Origin: SG-bin9 sp049323835
GTDB lineage: Bacteria > Pseudomonadota > Alphaproteobacteria > Rhizobiales > Xanthobacteraceae
Length of the DNA stretch: 64,000 bases
NCBI GenBank assembly: GCA_049323835.1
Contig: JBMOOJ010000099.1
Location: 13,663 to 77,662, forward strand
Direction: 5' to 3'
The notes beneath the pieces were generated by a model that worked only from the letters and a program-made list of their open reading frames with translations, was not told the origin of the DNA and made no database searches. Positions 32,688-41,078 of this stretch are shown piece after piece (the first letter of the stretch is position 1; each line of letters opens with the position of its first letter). Both the position numbers and the translations under genes were made by a program.

Positions 32688-33674
32688 CTACTCCTCCGCC
32701 TTGAACGGGCGCGCCAGCAATCCGGCAATGGCGTCGTCGATGGCAACCCGGTTTTCCAGAATTGCGGTGACAGCCTTGCAGATCGGCATCTCGATCGCTT
32801 GCTGCTCCGCGAGCTCCAGCAGGGCGATGGCCGTGAAAGCTCCCTCGACCAGAAGACTACGGGTCGCTTCCCTTGGACTTGCGCCCTGACCCAGCGCCAC
32901 GCCGAACGAGAAGTTGCGCGACTGCGTGCTGGAGCACGAGAGAATGAGATCGCCGAGGCCGGACAGGCCCGCCAACGTCTCGGGCCGGGCGCCGCAGGCG
33001 CGGCCGAAGCGGGCCAGCTCGGCGAAACCGCGCGTGGTCACGGCCGCCAGCGCCGACGCACCGAGCTGCTTGCCCGCAACGATGCCGGCTGCGATCGCCA
33101 GCACGTTCTTCGCCGCGCCGCCGATCTCGACACCGCGCACGTCGGTCGTGTGATAAGGCCGGAACGTCGCCGAGCCGAGCGCCTGGCAGAGCGCGGCGGC
33201 GATCGTCTCGTCGCTCGCGGCGAGCGTCACCGCCGTCGGTAACCCGCGGGCGACGTCGTCGGCGAAACTCGGTCCGGACAAGATCGCGGGCATCGCTTCG
33301 GGCAAAGTTTCGGCGATAACCTCGGTCGTGAAGCGCAGCGTTCCGCGCTCGATCCCTTTCGCGCAAGATACGGCGATCGGGTTCTTGCCAAGGCGGCCGC
33401 GCAGCTCTTCGAGCGCGGCACGCAGCGACTGCGTCGGCATGGCGAGCAGGACGACCGGTGCATCGATATTGTCGCTGGATGCAGCGACGGCGACGTTCGG
33501 ATCGAGTGCGACGCCCGGCAGGCGCGCGCTTTCGCGGCCGCGTGCGATCACGTCGGCGGATGCCCGGTCGCGTGCGATCAGCGTCACGTTGCGGCCCGCG
33601 CGCGCAGCCGCATTCGCCAGCGCCGTGCCCCACGCGCCCGCACCGATCACCGCGATATCCTGATATGCCGTCAT
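32688..33674 (-). CDS. gpsA: Glycerol-3-phosphate dehydrogenase [NAD(P)+]
   Basis: The 328-residue cytoplasmic enzyme reduces dihydroxyacetone phosphate to sn-glycerol-3-phosphate for phospholipid synthesis. The N-terminal Rossmann motif is IAVIGAGAWGTALANAAARA; SCAKGIERGT and ILSGPSFADDVARGLPTA follow; the substrate domain has GGAAKNVLAIAAGI with the catalytic lysine and GLSGLGDLILSCSS. It lies 12 bp downstream of tsaD, in one operon. Confidence 0.96.
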   Translation of the reverse strand: MTAYQDIAVIGAGAWGTALANAAARAGRNVTLIARDRASADVIARGRESARLPGVALDPNVAVAASSDNIDAPVVLLAMPTQSLRAALEELRGRLGKNPIAVSCAKGIERGTLRFTTEVIAETLPEAMPAILSGPSFADDVARGLPTAVTLAASDETIAAALCQALGSATFRPYHTTDVRGVEIGGAAKNVLAIAAGIVAGKQLGASALAAVTTRGFAELARFGRACGARPETLAGLSGLGDLILSCSSTQSRNFSFGVALGQGASPREATRSLLVEGAFTAIALLELAEQQAIEMPICKAVTAILENRVAIDDAIAGLLARPFKAEE

Positions 33675-33686
33675 GTCTGTGCTGCT

Positions 33687-34775
33687 CTAGAAGTTAAGCC
33701 GGGAGTTGCCGCCAGTCTTCGCAGCGTCTTCGTCATCGAGCCGCCAGCGTGCGCGGGGCGGCGCATCGAGCGGATCGATCTTGTCCAGCGCAAGGCGTTC
33801 CGCGCCGGCCCAGGCGATCATCGCACCGTTATCGGTGCAGAGTGCGGGTGGCGGAATGATCAGCGTGGTTTGTGCCTTTGCCGCGACCTCCTGCAACGCG
33901 CCGCGGATCGCCTGATTGGCGGCAACGCCTCCGGCAGCAACGAGCGCGCGCGGTGCGCCGAACCGCTCCTGGAACAACTTCAAGCCGGTCTGGAGACGAT
34001 CCTTCGTCGATTCCAGCACGGACGCCTGAAAGCTTGCGCAGAGATCGGCGATGTCCTGCGCTTCCAGCGGTGCCAGGCGATCGGCTTCGTTGCGGACGGC
34101 GGTCTTCAAGCCGGAGAGCGAGAAGTTGGCTTCCGGCCGGCCGAGCATCGGACGCGGAAATGCGAAGCGTTTCGGATCGCCATCGGCGGCGGCGCGTTCG
34201 ACCTGCGGTCCGCCCGGATAAGGCAGGCCAAGCAGCTTCGCGACCTTGTCGAAGGCTTCGCCCATCGCGTCATCGACGGTGGTGCCGAGCCGCACATATT
34301 TGCCGACGCCGAGCACGGCGACGATCTGCGTGTGGCCGCCGGATGCGAGGAACAGGCAATATGGAAAAGCCAGCGCGCAGGTCAGCCGCGGCGTCAGCGC
34401 ATGCGCCTCAAGATGATTGACTGCGATCAGCGGCGTGCCGTGAACCATCGCAATGGCTTTGGCCGTCGTCAGGCCGACGATGACGCCGCCGATCAGGCCC
34501 GGTCCAGCCGCGGCCGCGACGCCGGTCAATTGCCTGAACGAGAGGCCAGCCTCTTTCATCGCGGCGTCGACAAGGCCGTCGAGCAGATCGACATGCGCAC
34601 GCGCGGCGATCTCCGGCACTACGCCGCCGAACGGGGCGTGCTCGTCGGTCTGCGAGCGCACGATGTTCGAGAGAATGCGGCCGCTGCCATCCGCCTGACG
34701 TTCGACCACGGCAGCCGCCGTCTCGTCGCAGGTGGTCTCGATACCGAGCACCAAAGCGGGCGTTTGCGTTGCCAA
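33687..34775 (-). CDS. tsaD: tRNA threonylcarbamoyladenosine transferase TsaD
   Basis: The 362-residue Kae1/Qri7-family ASKHA protein makes t6A37 on ANN-decoding tRNAs together with TsaB, TsaE and TsaC. VLGIETTCDETAAAVV is at the N-terminus; the metal histidines are in VNHLEAHALTPRL; LASGGHTQIVAV and ALVAAGGVAANQAIR are the ATP-site motifs. There is no ATG near the conserved start; a TTG at 34775 with GAGGG 6 nt upstream is the best start. Divergent from hemD. Confidence 0.96.
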   Translation of the reverse strand: MATQTPALVLGIETTCDETAAAVVERQADGSGRILSNIVRSQTDEHAPFGGVVPEIAARAHVDLLDGLVDAAMKEAGLSFRQLTGVAAAAGPGLIGGVIVGLTTAKAIAMVHGTPLIAVNHLEAHALTPRLTCALAFPYCLFLASGGHTQIVAVLGVGKYVRLGTTVDDAMGEAFDKVAKLLGLPYPGGPQVERAAADGDPKRFAFPRPMLGRPEANFSLSGLKTAVRNEADRLAPLEAQDIADLCASFQASVLESTKDRLQTGLKLFQERFGAPRALVAAGGVAANQAIRGALQEVAAKAQTTLIIPPPALCTDNGAMIAWAGAERLALDKIDPLDAPPRARWRLDDEDAAKTGGNSRLNF

Positions 34776-34935
34776 CGTCGACCCTCAAAATCCGGCGTCT
34801 GATTCAGGCTCTTGCGTTCGACGCCAAACCAGCGTTCTTGCTGGCCATCGGCGTAGCATTGCGAGGTCGCGGCATGCAATCCTTATGCTTGGCAAAACCC
34901 TTCACCCGGGCGGCGCTTTACCGGACGGTCGTGCG

Positions 34936-35676
34936 ATGAGTGTGCTCGTGACGCGCCCGCATCCGGACAACGCCGCGACTGCCGCCGCGCTCGGCGCGAT
35001 GGGGATTGCAGCGGTACTGGCGCCGATCCTCCGTTTCGAACCCGTGCAGTCACATGGTGATGCCGACGCTGCGTTCGATGGCGTGATTGTGACGTCCGCC
35101 AACGCGTTGCGCGCCGTCGAGAACGGCGGGGATACCGCACGCTTGCTGGAGCTGCCGTTGTTTGCTGTCGGCGGACACACCGCGGAGGCTGCGCGCGCCG
35201 CCGGCTTTCGCAACGTGGTCGATGCCGGCGGTGACGCAGCGGCGCTCGCCGAGCGCGTGAAGGCGGCTTTAAAAAAAAGAAAGCGTGCCGCCGTTCTCCT
35301 GCATCTTGCGGGAGCCGATCTCGCGAGTGATCTCGCGGGTGAACTCGGTGCGCAGGGCATGACCGTTGTCACGCAAACGGTCTACCGCATGGTGCCGGTT
35401 GGCCGCTTGCCCGACGATGTTTGCGAGGCGTTTGCCGCGCAACAGATCGAGGCCGTTCTGCACTATTCGCGGCGCAGTGCGCGTGCGTTCGTCGATGCCG
35501 CGCGTCATGCCGGTGTCGAAATCTCGGCACTGTCGCTGCCGCAATGCTGCCTGTCCGAATCGATCGGCGCCGAGCTGCGCGAGGCAGGTGCCGTGCGAGT
35601 CTCGGTGGCCTCCGCGCCGAATGAAGCTGCACTTTTGGACACGTTGTTGCGTGCGTTGGGTCGTGGTTCGGGGTAG
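34936..35676 (+). CDS. hemD: Uroporphyrinogen-III synthase
   Basis: A 246-residue two-domain HemD that cyclises hydroxymethylbilane to uroporphyrinogen III in haem synthesis. MSVLVTRPHPDN, FDGVIVTSANALRAV, LFAVGGHTAEAAR and LHYSRRSARAFV are the poorly conserved but typical motifs. An A8 run at 35271-35278 encodes a KKRKR patch. hemC, normally just upstream, is absent: only 160 bp separate hemD from tsaD. It is followed by the mitofilin-like and HemY genes. Confidence 0.9.
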   Translation: MSVLVTRPHPDNAATAAALGAMGIAAVLAPILRFEPVQSHGDADAAFDGVIVTSANALRAVENGGDTARLLELPLFAVGGHTAEAARAAGFRNVVDAGGDAAALAERVKAALKKRKRAAVLLHLAGADLASDLAGELGAQGMTVVTQTVYRMVPVGRLPDDVCEAFAAQQIEAVLHYSRRSARAFVDAARHAGVEISALSLPQCCLSESIGAELREAGAVRVSVASAPNEAALLDTLLRALGRGSG

Positions 35677-35735
35677 GGTGCACCGATTCAGTCATCAATC
35701 CACGCTCATGTGGCGACCGGGGCGGAGGGAGGACC

Positions 35736-36917
35736 ATGAGCAGTGACAATCCCGATGCGGGTTCGCCCGATCGTGCCAAGCGCCCACCGCCGACCATCGA
35801 TCTCGACCCATCCGAGGTAACGGAGAACGACGCCGGTTCCCGTGCGCAGGATACCGCACGCGCCTCCGCGAGCGATCGCTCCCGGCCATGGTTCGATTCG
35901 GTTCGGGCCTCGCGATTCGAAAATGCGTCGGGTGCGCTGACGCCGGCGCTGTCCGGCGCGACGGCGGCGGCGCTGATCCTGCTCGGCGCATGGCTGTTGG
36001 GATTGTCGGGGGACAATCGCACGGCGCCTGCGATCTCGGCCGCGCCGGTGGATACAAGCGCGACCGACGCTTTGGCATCGCGGCTCGCAAGGATCGAAGC
36101 CGACGTGGCTGCAAGAGCAAACGCACCGTCACCGCCGACGTCGGATCCGGCCGTGCTGACGCGCGTCGATCAGATCGAGGCCTCGCTGAAATCGGTCAAC
36201 GAGGCGCTTGCGAACCTGCGCGGCGAACTCGAGCGGGCCGTGGTGGCCGCGAAGGATATTGCTCCGCGCGATGGCGGTGCCGCGGCGTCACCCGATCTTG
36301 CTGCGATCGACCAGCGCATCGCCCGCATCGAGACCGCCCAGCGCGCGCTCAACGAGGTGGCGCAGCGCACTGTCGCGCCGCCGGACGATCGTCCGCTTCG
36401 CCGCGTGGTTGCAGCGAGCGCGCTCGATCTCGCCGTGCGACAGGGCGAGCCCTTCGCGGCGGCGCTTGCGGCCGCGAAGGACGCGGCGCCCGATGCGGCG
36501 TTGCAGCCGCTCGATGCGTTTGCGGCATCGGGTGTGCCGAGCGATGCGGTCCTTTCGCGCGAACTGCTTGCGGTGTTGCCGCAACTCGCGCCGCAACAGG
36601 CGAAGCAGCCTGCGGCAGCCGCCACCGCCGGTACCGGTGTTTTCGACCGGCTTCAGGAAAGTGCGGCCAAGCTCGTGCGCGTCGAACGTGTCGATGCAGC
36701 AAGCGAAAGCCAGCCCCCCGCAACGGCAACGATCGCGACCGCCGCGCGTGCCAACGATGTGGCGGCGGCGCGCCGCGCGGTGATGGAACTGCCGGCGGCA
36801 CAGCGGGCGCCGGTGCAAGGCTGGCTCGACAAGGTCGCGGCTCGCGATGCGGCGCGGGAAGCGGCGCGCCGGTTTGCGGCAAGCGCGCTTGCGGCGCTCG
36901 GCAAACCGGCGCAATAG
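35736..36917 (+). CDS. Mitofilin/Mic60-like inner-membrane protein (COG4223)
   Basis: 393 residues: a disordered cytoplasmic head (1-65), one membrane helix (about 72-92), a coiled-coil stretch (about 105-215) and a C-terminal helical mitofilin-type domain (roughly 215-390). Alphaproteobacterial COG4223 proteins are Mic60 homologues thought to shape intracytoplasmic membranes and bind outer-membrane partners. GGAGGGAGGACC lies directly before the ATG. It sits between hemD and the hemY-like gene, the standard place for this family. Confidence 0.88.
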   Translation: MSSDNPDAGSPDRAKRPPPTIDLDPSEVTENDAGSRAQDTARASASDRSRPWFDSVRASRFENASGALTPALSGATAAALILLGAWLLGLSGDNRTAPAISAAPVDTSATDALASRLARIEADVAARANAPSPPTSDPAVLTRVDQIEASLKSVNEALANLRGELERAVVAAKDIAPRDGGAAASPDLAAIDQRIARIETAQRALNEVAQRTVAPPDDRPLRRVVAASALDLAVRQGEPFAAALAAAKDAAPDAALQPLDAFAASGVPSDAVLSRELLAVLPQLAPQQAKQPAAAATAGTGVFDRLQESAAKLVRVERVDAASESQPPATATIATAARANDVAAARRAVMELPAAQRAPVQGWLDKVAARDAAREAARRFAASALAALGKPAQ

Positions 36918-36925
36918 GGTTGCCG

Positions 36926-38575
36926 ATGATCCGCGTCATTGTCTTTCTCGTTGTAATTGCCGCGGCGGCGCTGGGCGCTGCATGGGTTGCCGACCAAACC
37001 GGCACCGTGAGTCTCGTCTGGCGCGGATGGCGCGTCGAGACGACGCTGCCGGTGTTCGCCGCCGTTCTCGGTCTCGTCTTCGCGGTCGCTGCGATGGTCT
37101 GGGCCGTCGTGCGGGGTGTCTGGCGCACGCCGGAGCGGTTGCGGCGGGCGCAACGCGAGCGGCGGCTTGCGCGCGGCCGGCAGGCGGTGACGGACGGGCT
37201 GCTCGCGATCGGCCACGGCGATTCAAGCGCCGCGCGGCGTCATGCGCAAACGGCGCGCCGCATCGCATCGCACGATCCGCTGTCGCTTCTGCTCGACGCG
37301 CAATCGGCCCAGCTCGATGGCGACCGCCCCGGCGCGGAGCGGGCGTTCCGCGCCATGGCGGAGCGCAGCGACACGCGGCTGCTCGGCCTGCGCGGTCTGT
37401 TCATCGAAGCGCAGCGCAACGACGATCCGTTCACGGCGGTCGCGATTGCCGAGGAGGCGCTGAAGCTCGCCCCGGCCTCGCCCTGGGCGTCGCATGCGGT
37501 GCTGGGTTTCCGCTGCGCCCGCAGCGACTGGCGTGGGGCGCTCGATACGCTCGACAAGAATGCCGCCGCCGGACTGATCGATCGTGCCACGCATCGCCGC
37601 CAGCGCGGCGTTCTTATGACCGCGCAGGCGCTCGATCTGGAGACGTCCGATCGCGATGCCGCGCGCGACATGGCCGCGGAGGCGGTGAAGCTCGCGCCGA
37701 CGCTCGTTCCGGCCGCCGTGCTTGCGGCGAAGTTTCAGAGCGAGCAGCATCAGGTGCGCCGTGCGATGAAGCTGATCGAGACGGCTTGGCTTGCCAACCC
37801 GCATCCCGATCTCGCCGATGCCTATGCGCATGTACGGCTTGGCGATTCCGCGCGGCAGCGTCTCGTCCGCGTGGAAACGCTCGCGCAGAAGATGCCGGAT
37901 CATATCGAGAGCGCACTGGCGGTCGCGCGGGCCGCGCTCGATGCCAGCGAGTTCGCACGGGCGCGCGAGGCGCTGGCGCCGCTGCTCGCCGCGCCGACGC
38001 AGCGCGTTGCGATGCTGATGGCGGAGATCGAACGCACCGAGCATGGCGACAGCGGCAAGGCGCGCGGCTGGATGCTGCGCGCGGTGCGCGCGTTACCCGA
38101 CGCGGTGTGGACGGCGGACAGTTATGTATCCGATCGCTGGCGTCCGGTGTCGCCGGTGACCGGACGGCTGGATGCGTTTCAATGGCTGACGCCGCTCGCC
38201 GCGCTGCCCTCGGGCGCACCGGCCGATGCCGGAATCGAGCCCGCGGAGACGATGATCGAGCGGCCGAAACCGCCCGCGATCGATGCCGCGGACGGCAAGC
38301 CGGTGCAAGACAATTTGCCGAAGGCCGCCATCGAACCGGGCCCGCCCGCACCGGCGGCGTCAGCCCCGTCCCCGGCCGCCCCACCGCCAGTTTTCCGGGC
38401 GCGGCTCGATGCGAAGCCGGCTGCACCGATTCCGGCGGTGATTCCCATCGTCCGGGCACCGGACGATCCGGGGATCGCCGAGGAAGCGCCCGACGAGGAT
38501 TTCGCCGAACAGCCGCATCCGCCCCGCCAGCAGGCGGGCGGCTGGCGCGGGTTCCTGGCGCGCTGGAGTGCGTGA
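36926..38575 (+). CDS. HemY-like TPR membrane protein
   Basis: 549 residues. Two N-terminal membrane helices (about 2-22 and 40-63) form the HemY_N region (MIRVIVFLVVIAAAALGAAW), followed by TPR-like helical repeats and a long Pro/Ala-rich tail (about 440-530). Proteobacterial HemY proteins of this type are of uncertain function in haem synthesis and are not the Gram-positive coproporphyrinogen oxidase. It starts 9 bp after the mitofilin-like gene. Confidence 0.88.
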   Translation: MIRVIVFLVVIAAAALGAAWVADQTGTVSLVWRGWRVETTLPVFAAVLGLVFAVAAMVWAVVRGVWRTPERLRRAQRERRLARGRQAVTDGLLAIGHGDSSAARRHAQTARRIASHDPLSLLLDAQSAQLDGDRPGAERAFRAMAERSDTRLLGLRGLFIEAQRNDDPFTAVAIAEEALKLAPASPWASHAVLGFRCARSDWRGALDTLDKNAAAGLIDRATHRRQRGVLMTAQALDLETSDRDAARDMAAEAVKLAPTLVPAAVLAAKFQSEQHQVRRAMKLIETAWLANPHPDLADAYAHVRLGDSARQRLVRVETLAQKMPDHIESALAVARAALDASEFARAREALAPLLAAPTQRVAMLMAEIERTEHGDSGKARGWMLRAVRALPDAVWTADSYVSDRWRPVSPVTGRLDAFQWLTPLAALPSGAPADAGIEPAETMIERPKPPAIDAADGKPVQDNLPKAAIEPGPPAPAASAPSPAAPPPVFRARLDAKPAAPIPAVIPIVRAPDDPGIAEEAPDEDFAEQPHPPRQQAGGWRGFLARWSA

Positions 38576-38756
38576 AGCGCGGATTTCCGGCCTGTTTTCA
38601 GGGCAATGGGTTGCTGGGTCGAAGAGGCCTGCAGCCCTTATTCCCGCCTGTTCTTGCAAAGTGCTCCGCTGCCCGATATCAGGAGCGCGCAGAGCGGGAG
38701 ATATTCCGTTCGGCTGTGATGGTGCGGCGTTGTTCGTTGCCGTGCCGGTCGGGTTC

Positions 38757-38832
38757 GCCGCAATAGCTCAGTTGGTAGAGCACGTCATTCGTAATGACGG
38801 GGTCACAGGTTCGAGTCCTGTTTGCGGCACCA
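38757..38832 (+). tRNA. tRNA-Thr (CGT)
   Basis: A cloverleaf with acceptor GCCGCAA/TTGCGGC, A73 and encoded CCA; anticodon arm CGTCA-TTCGTAA-TGACG gives anticodon CGU for ACG; T-loop TTCGAGT. 76 nt. Confidence 0.97.
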
Positions 38833-39006
38833 CTCGCCTTGTGGCGTTCAGTTACCTTCCAACCTACAGGGCGGCTGGTCGAGCTTGATGTGACCGGTTT
38901 CGCAGCAATTGTTGCCCGCAATCCGGTGCAGTTCTCCGAACTTGACTGGGCGGCATTTCCGCCCATCTCATGGTGCTCATGTGAACCGCCGACGGAGATC
39001 GTCGCG

Positions 39007-39978
39007 ATGACCCTGAAGATGCAATGGAAGGTGCCGCAGAGTTCGCAACCGCGGGCACAGGACTTCAGTTTCGACCTCGACCGCACGCTGGCGTCGGTCG
39101 TCGGCGTTCATTCGATCATTCCCAACGATGCGTTCACCGCACAGACGCTCGGTACCGAGCGCGCCGGCAACGGCGTGCTGATCGACCGCGGGCTCGTCCT
39201 CACCATCGGCTACCTGATCACCGAAGCGCAAACGTCGTGGCTGCATTACGGCGACGGCAAGGTGATCGAAGGCTATCCGCTCGGCTTCGATCCGGAATCC
39301 GGATTCGGGCTGGTGCAGGCGCTGGGTTCGATCGATGTCGATCCGATCGACATCGGCATGTCGAGCAGCATCGTGACGGGCGATCGCGTGATCGTCGGCG
39401 GTCTTGGCGGCCGTGCCGGCGCGGTTGCGGCCGAGGTCGTCGCGAAGCGTGAGTTCGCGGGTTACTGGGAGTATCTGCTCGACGAAGCGATCTTCACCGC
39501 GCCGTCGCATCCGAACTGGGGCGGCACCGCGCTGCTCTCGGAACGCGGCAAGCTGCTCGGCATCGGCTCGCTTCAGCTCGAAACCGACCAGCAGGGCGTG
39601 GCAAAGCACCTCAACATGATCGTTCCTATCGATCTTCTGACGCCCGTACTCGACGATCTGCGCAAGTATGGCAAGCTCAACAAGCCCGCGCGCCCGTGGC
39701 TCGGCATGTTCGCGAGCGAGATCGATAATGCGGTCGTTGCGATCGGCTTCGCGCCGGATGGTCCGGCAATGCGCGCCAAGATGATGGTCGGAGATACGAT
39801 CGTCGCAGTCGATGGCGAGCGGGTCGGCAGCCAGGCGGATTTCTACCGCAAGGTCTGGGGTCTCGGCAGCGCAGGCGTTGAAGTGCCGCTGACCTTGCGC
39901 CGTGACCGGCGTGAAGTGGACGTGGTGCTCAAGTCCGCTGATCGTGCTTCTTTCCTGAAGCAGCCGCGGATGCACTGA
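39007..39978 (+). CDS. Trypsin-like (S1C/HtrA) pseudo-protease with PDZ domain
   Basis: 323 residues: a trypsin-like double beta-barrel (about 25-215) and a C-terminal PDZ-like domain (about 230-315, with ARPWLGMFASEI and KMMVGDTIVAVDGERVGSQA). All three catalytic positions appear lost: VLTIGYLITEA where HtrA has LTNNHVV, SGFGLVQA in place of the Asp strand, and HPNWGGTALL in place of GNSGG. No signal peptide is seen. It is probably a binding or scaffold protein rather than a protease. The gene follows tRNA-Thr by 174 bp. Confidence 0.85.
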   Translation: MTLKMQWKVPQSSQPRAQDFSFDLDRTLASVVGVHSIIPNDAFTAQTLGTERAGNGVLIDRGLVLTIGYLITEAQTSWLHYGDGKVIEGYPLGFDPESGFGLVQALGSIDVDPIDIGMSSSIVTGDRVIVGGLGGRAGAVAAEVVAKREFAGYWEYLLDEAIFTAPSHPNWGGTALLSERGKLLGIGSLQLETDQQGVAKHLNMIVPIDLLTPVLDDLRKYGKLNKPARPWLGMFASEIDNAVVAIGFAPDGPAMRAKMMVGDTIVAVDGERVGSQADFYRKVWGLGSAGVEVPLTLRRDRREVDVVLKSADRASFLKQPRMH

Positions 39979-40017
39979 CGGTCAGGCGGATACGCGGACC
40001 AGTCCGGTCCCGCAAGG

Positions 40018-40623
40018 TCAGCTCTCGATGATGTCGTCCCTGGCTGACGCCGGCGGCGGGCGTTTCGGCGGAAGCCGGTCGATCACGGCGCGCAGCGTGT
40101 ATCTCGGATCGTGATCGTCGCCGCGCATCAGATCCTTGTTGATAAAGTGCCCTTCGAGCGAGATCGATTTCAGCGATACGATGATCTGTTTGACGCCGGA
40201 GGCGTCGCCGAAGGGCAGTAGCAGCCGCTCGTACATCACCTCGCTGCCCGCCGCATCGAGAACGGAAAACTCCGAATAGACCGGCAGCCGCCGCGCGACG
40301 CATGTATCGTAGATCGGCTGCGAGTAGCGCCAGATGTTGGGGCTCAGAACGTCTTGCAGATCGCGCTGCCTGGCGAGGAATCCAAACGAGNNNNNNNNNN
40401 CTGCATCGGTGGTGCGATAGCGCGTCTCGCCGCCGCGATCGATGACGTCGAAGTAAGCGAGATCGGGCGCCTCGTCCTCCATCCGGTTCGGGTTGAAGTC
40501 GGCAATCGCCGGCAGCATGGCGCGAGCAGCGAACAGACGCAGCCAGGTGTTCACGAAGTCGCGCTGCCGTATCGATTTGATGACGGACGGACCTGCACTT
40601 TCAAAACTTGCCACTGACATCAT
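40018..40623 (-). CDS. PAS-like sensor-domain protein, interrupted by 10 N
   Basis: About 201 residues resembling stand-alone PAS_5-type domains of alphaproteobacteria: IRQRDFVNTWLRLFAARAML, then ADFNPNRMEDEAPDLAYFDV, and a C-terminal LLPFGDASGVKQIIVSLKSI strand pair. No output domain is attached. The reading frame stays open through ten unresolved bases, so the gene is probably intact but a few residues are unknown. ATG at 40623 (MMSVASF). Role not known; such proteins are often regulatory. Confidence 0.65.
   Translation of the reverse strand: MMSVASFESAGPSVIKSIRQRDFVNTWLRLFAARAMLPAIADFNPNRMEDEAPDLAYFDVIDRGGETRYRTTDAXXXXSFGFLARQRDLQDVLSPNIWRYSQPIYDTCVARRLPVYSEFSVLDAAGSEVMYERLLLPFGDASGVKQIIVSLKSISLEGHFINKDLMRGDDHDPRYTLRAVIDRLPPKRPPPASARDDIIES
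40391..40400. other. Ten unresolved bases
   Basis: A run of 10 N inside the PAS-like gene. It does not force a frameshift if the length is right. Confidence 0.98.
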
Positions 40624-41078
40624 AGGCGAGCCTTTGTGCGAACTCCGGAGAGCATACAACGCCAGCGTGCACGATCGGATGACGAACGTTCTTCGCGCTT
40701 GGCTTTTCCGGCAGCTCTGATCCGGTGACGGGAGGCCGAATCAGGTCGGAAATTCCATTCGACGGCAAGACCATCAGTACGCGAAGGAGCGTGATCGTCT
40801 ACCTCAGGTTGGTCAGACGTACCGGGAAAGAGGTGCCGGATACCTCGCGGAGGGCTCCGATACCGAGGGAATTGCTGGCGCTGCGCGACATGCGTCAAAA
40901 TGCGCAATCATCTGATAGTTATATCATAATTTCCAATAAGGTGTGTCGAGCAGGTTCTGTGAGGTACCAGATAACCGTTCGCCGGTAAGAGCATCCTACG
41001 GTTAAGCGATCTTGAAGTTTTCGAGAGGAGGATGCGTGGGCCACGTCCGTATCACCGCATCACCCCGGAGGAATCTTC
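40624..41078. other. Intergenic region without a recognised gene
   Basis: About 455 bp between divergent genes. Open frames on both strands (for example 40725-40988 +) have no recognisable features. An A+T-rich stretch at 40905-40945 probably holds promoters for the binding-protein gene, but no clear consensus was picked. Confidence 0.5.

Noticed and set aside
36847..38766. 639-codon plus-strand frame over the hemY-like gene
   Set aside because: It is a different-frame shadow; the HemY_N helices and TPR pattern are in the other frame.
40725..40988. 87-codon frame between the PAS and binding-protein genes
   Set aside because: No motif, and a competing open frame lies on the other strand; not supported as a gene.
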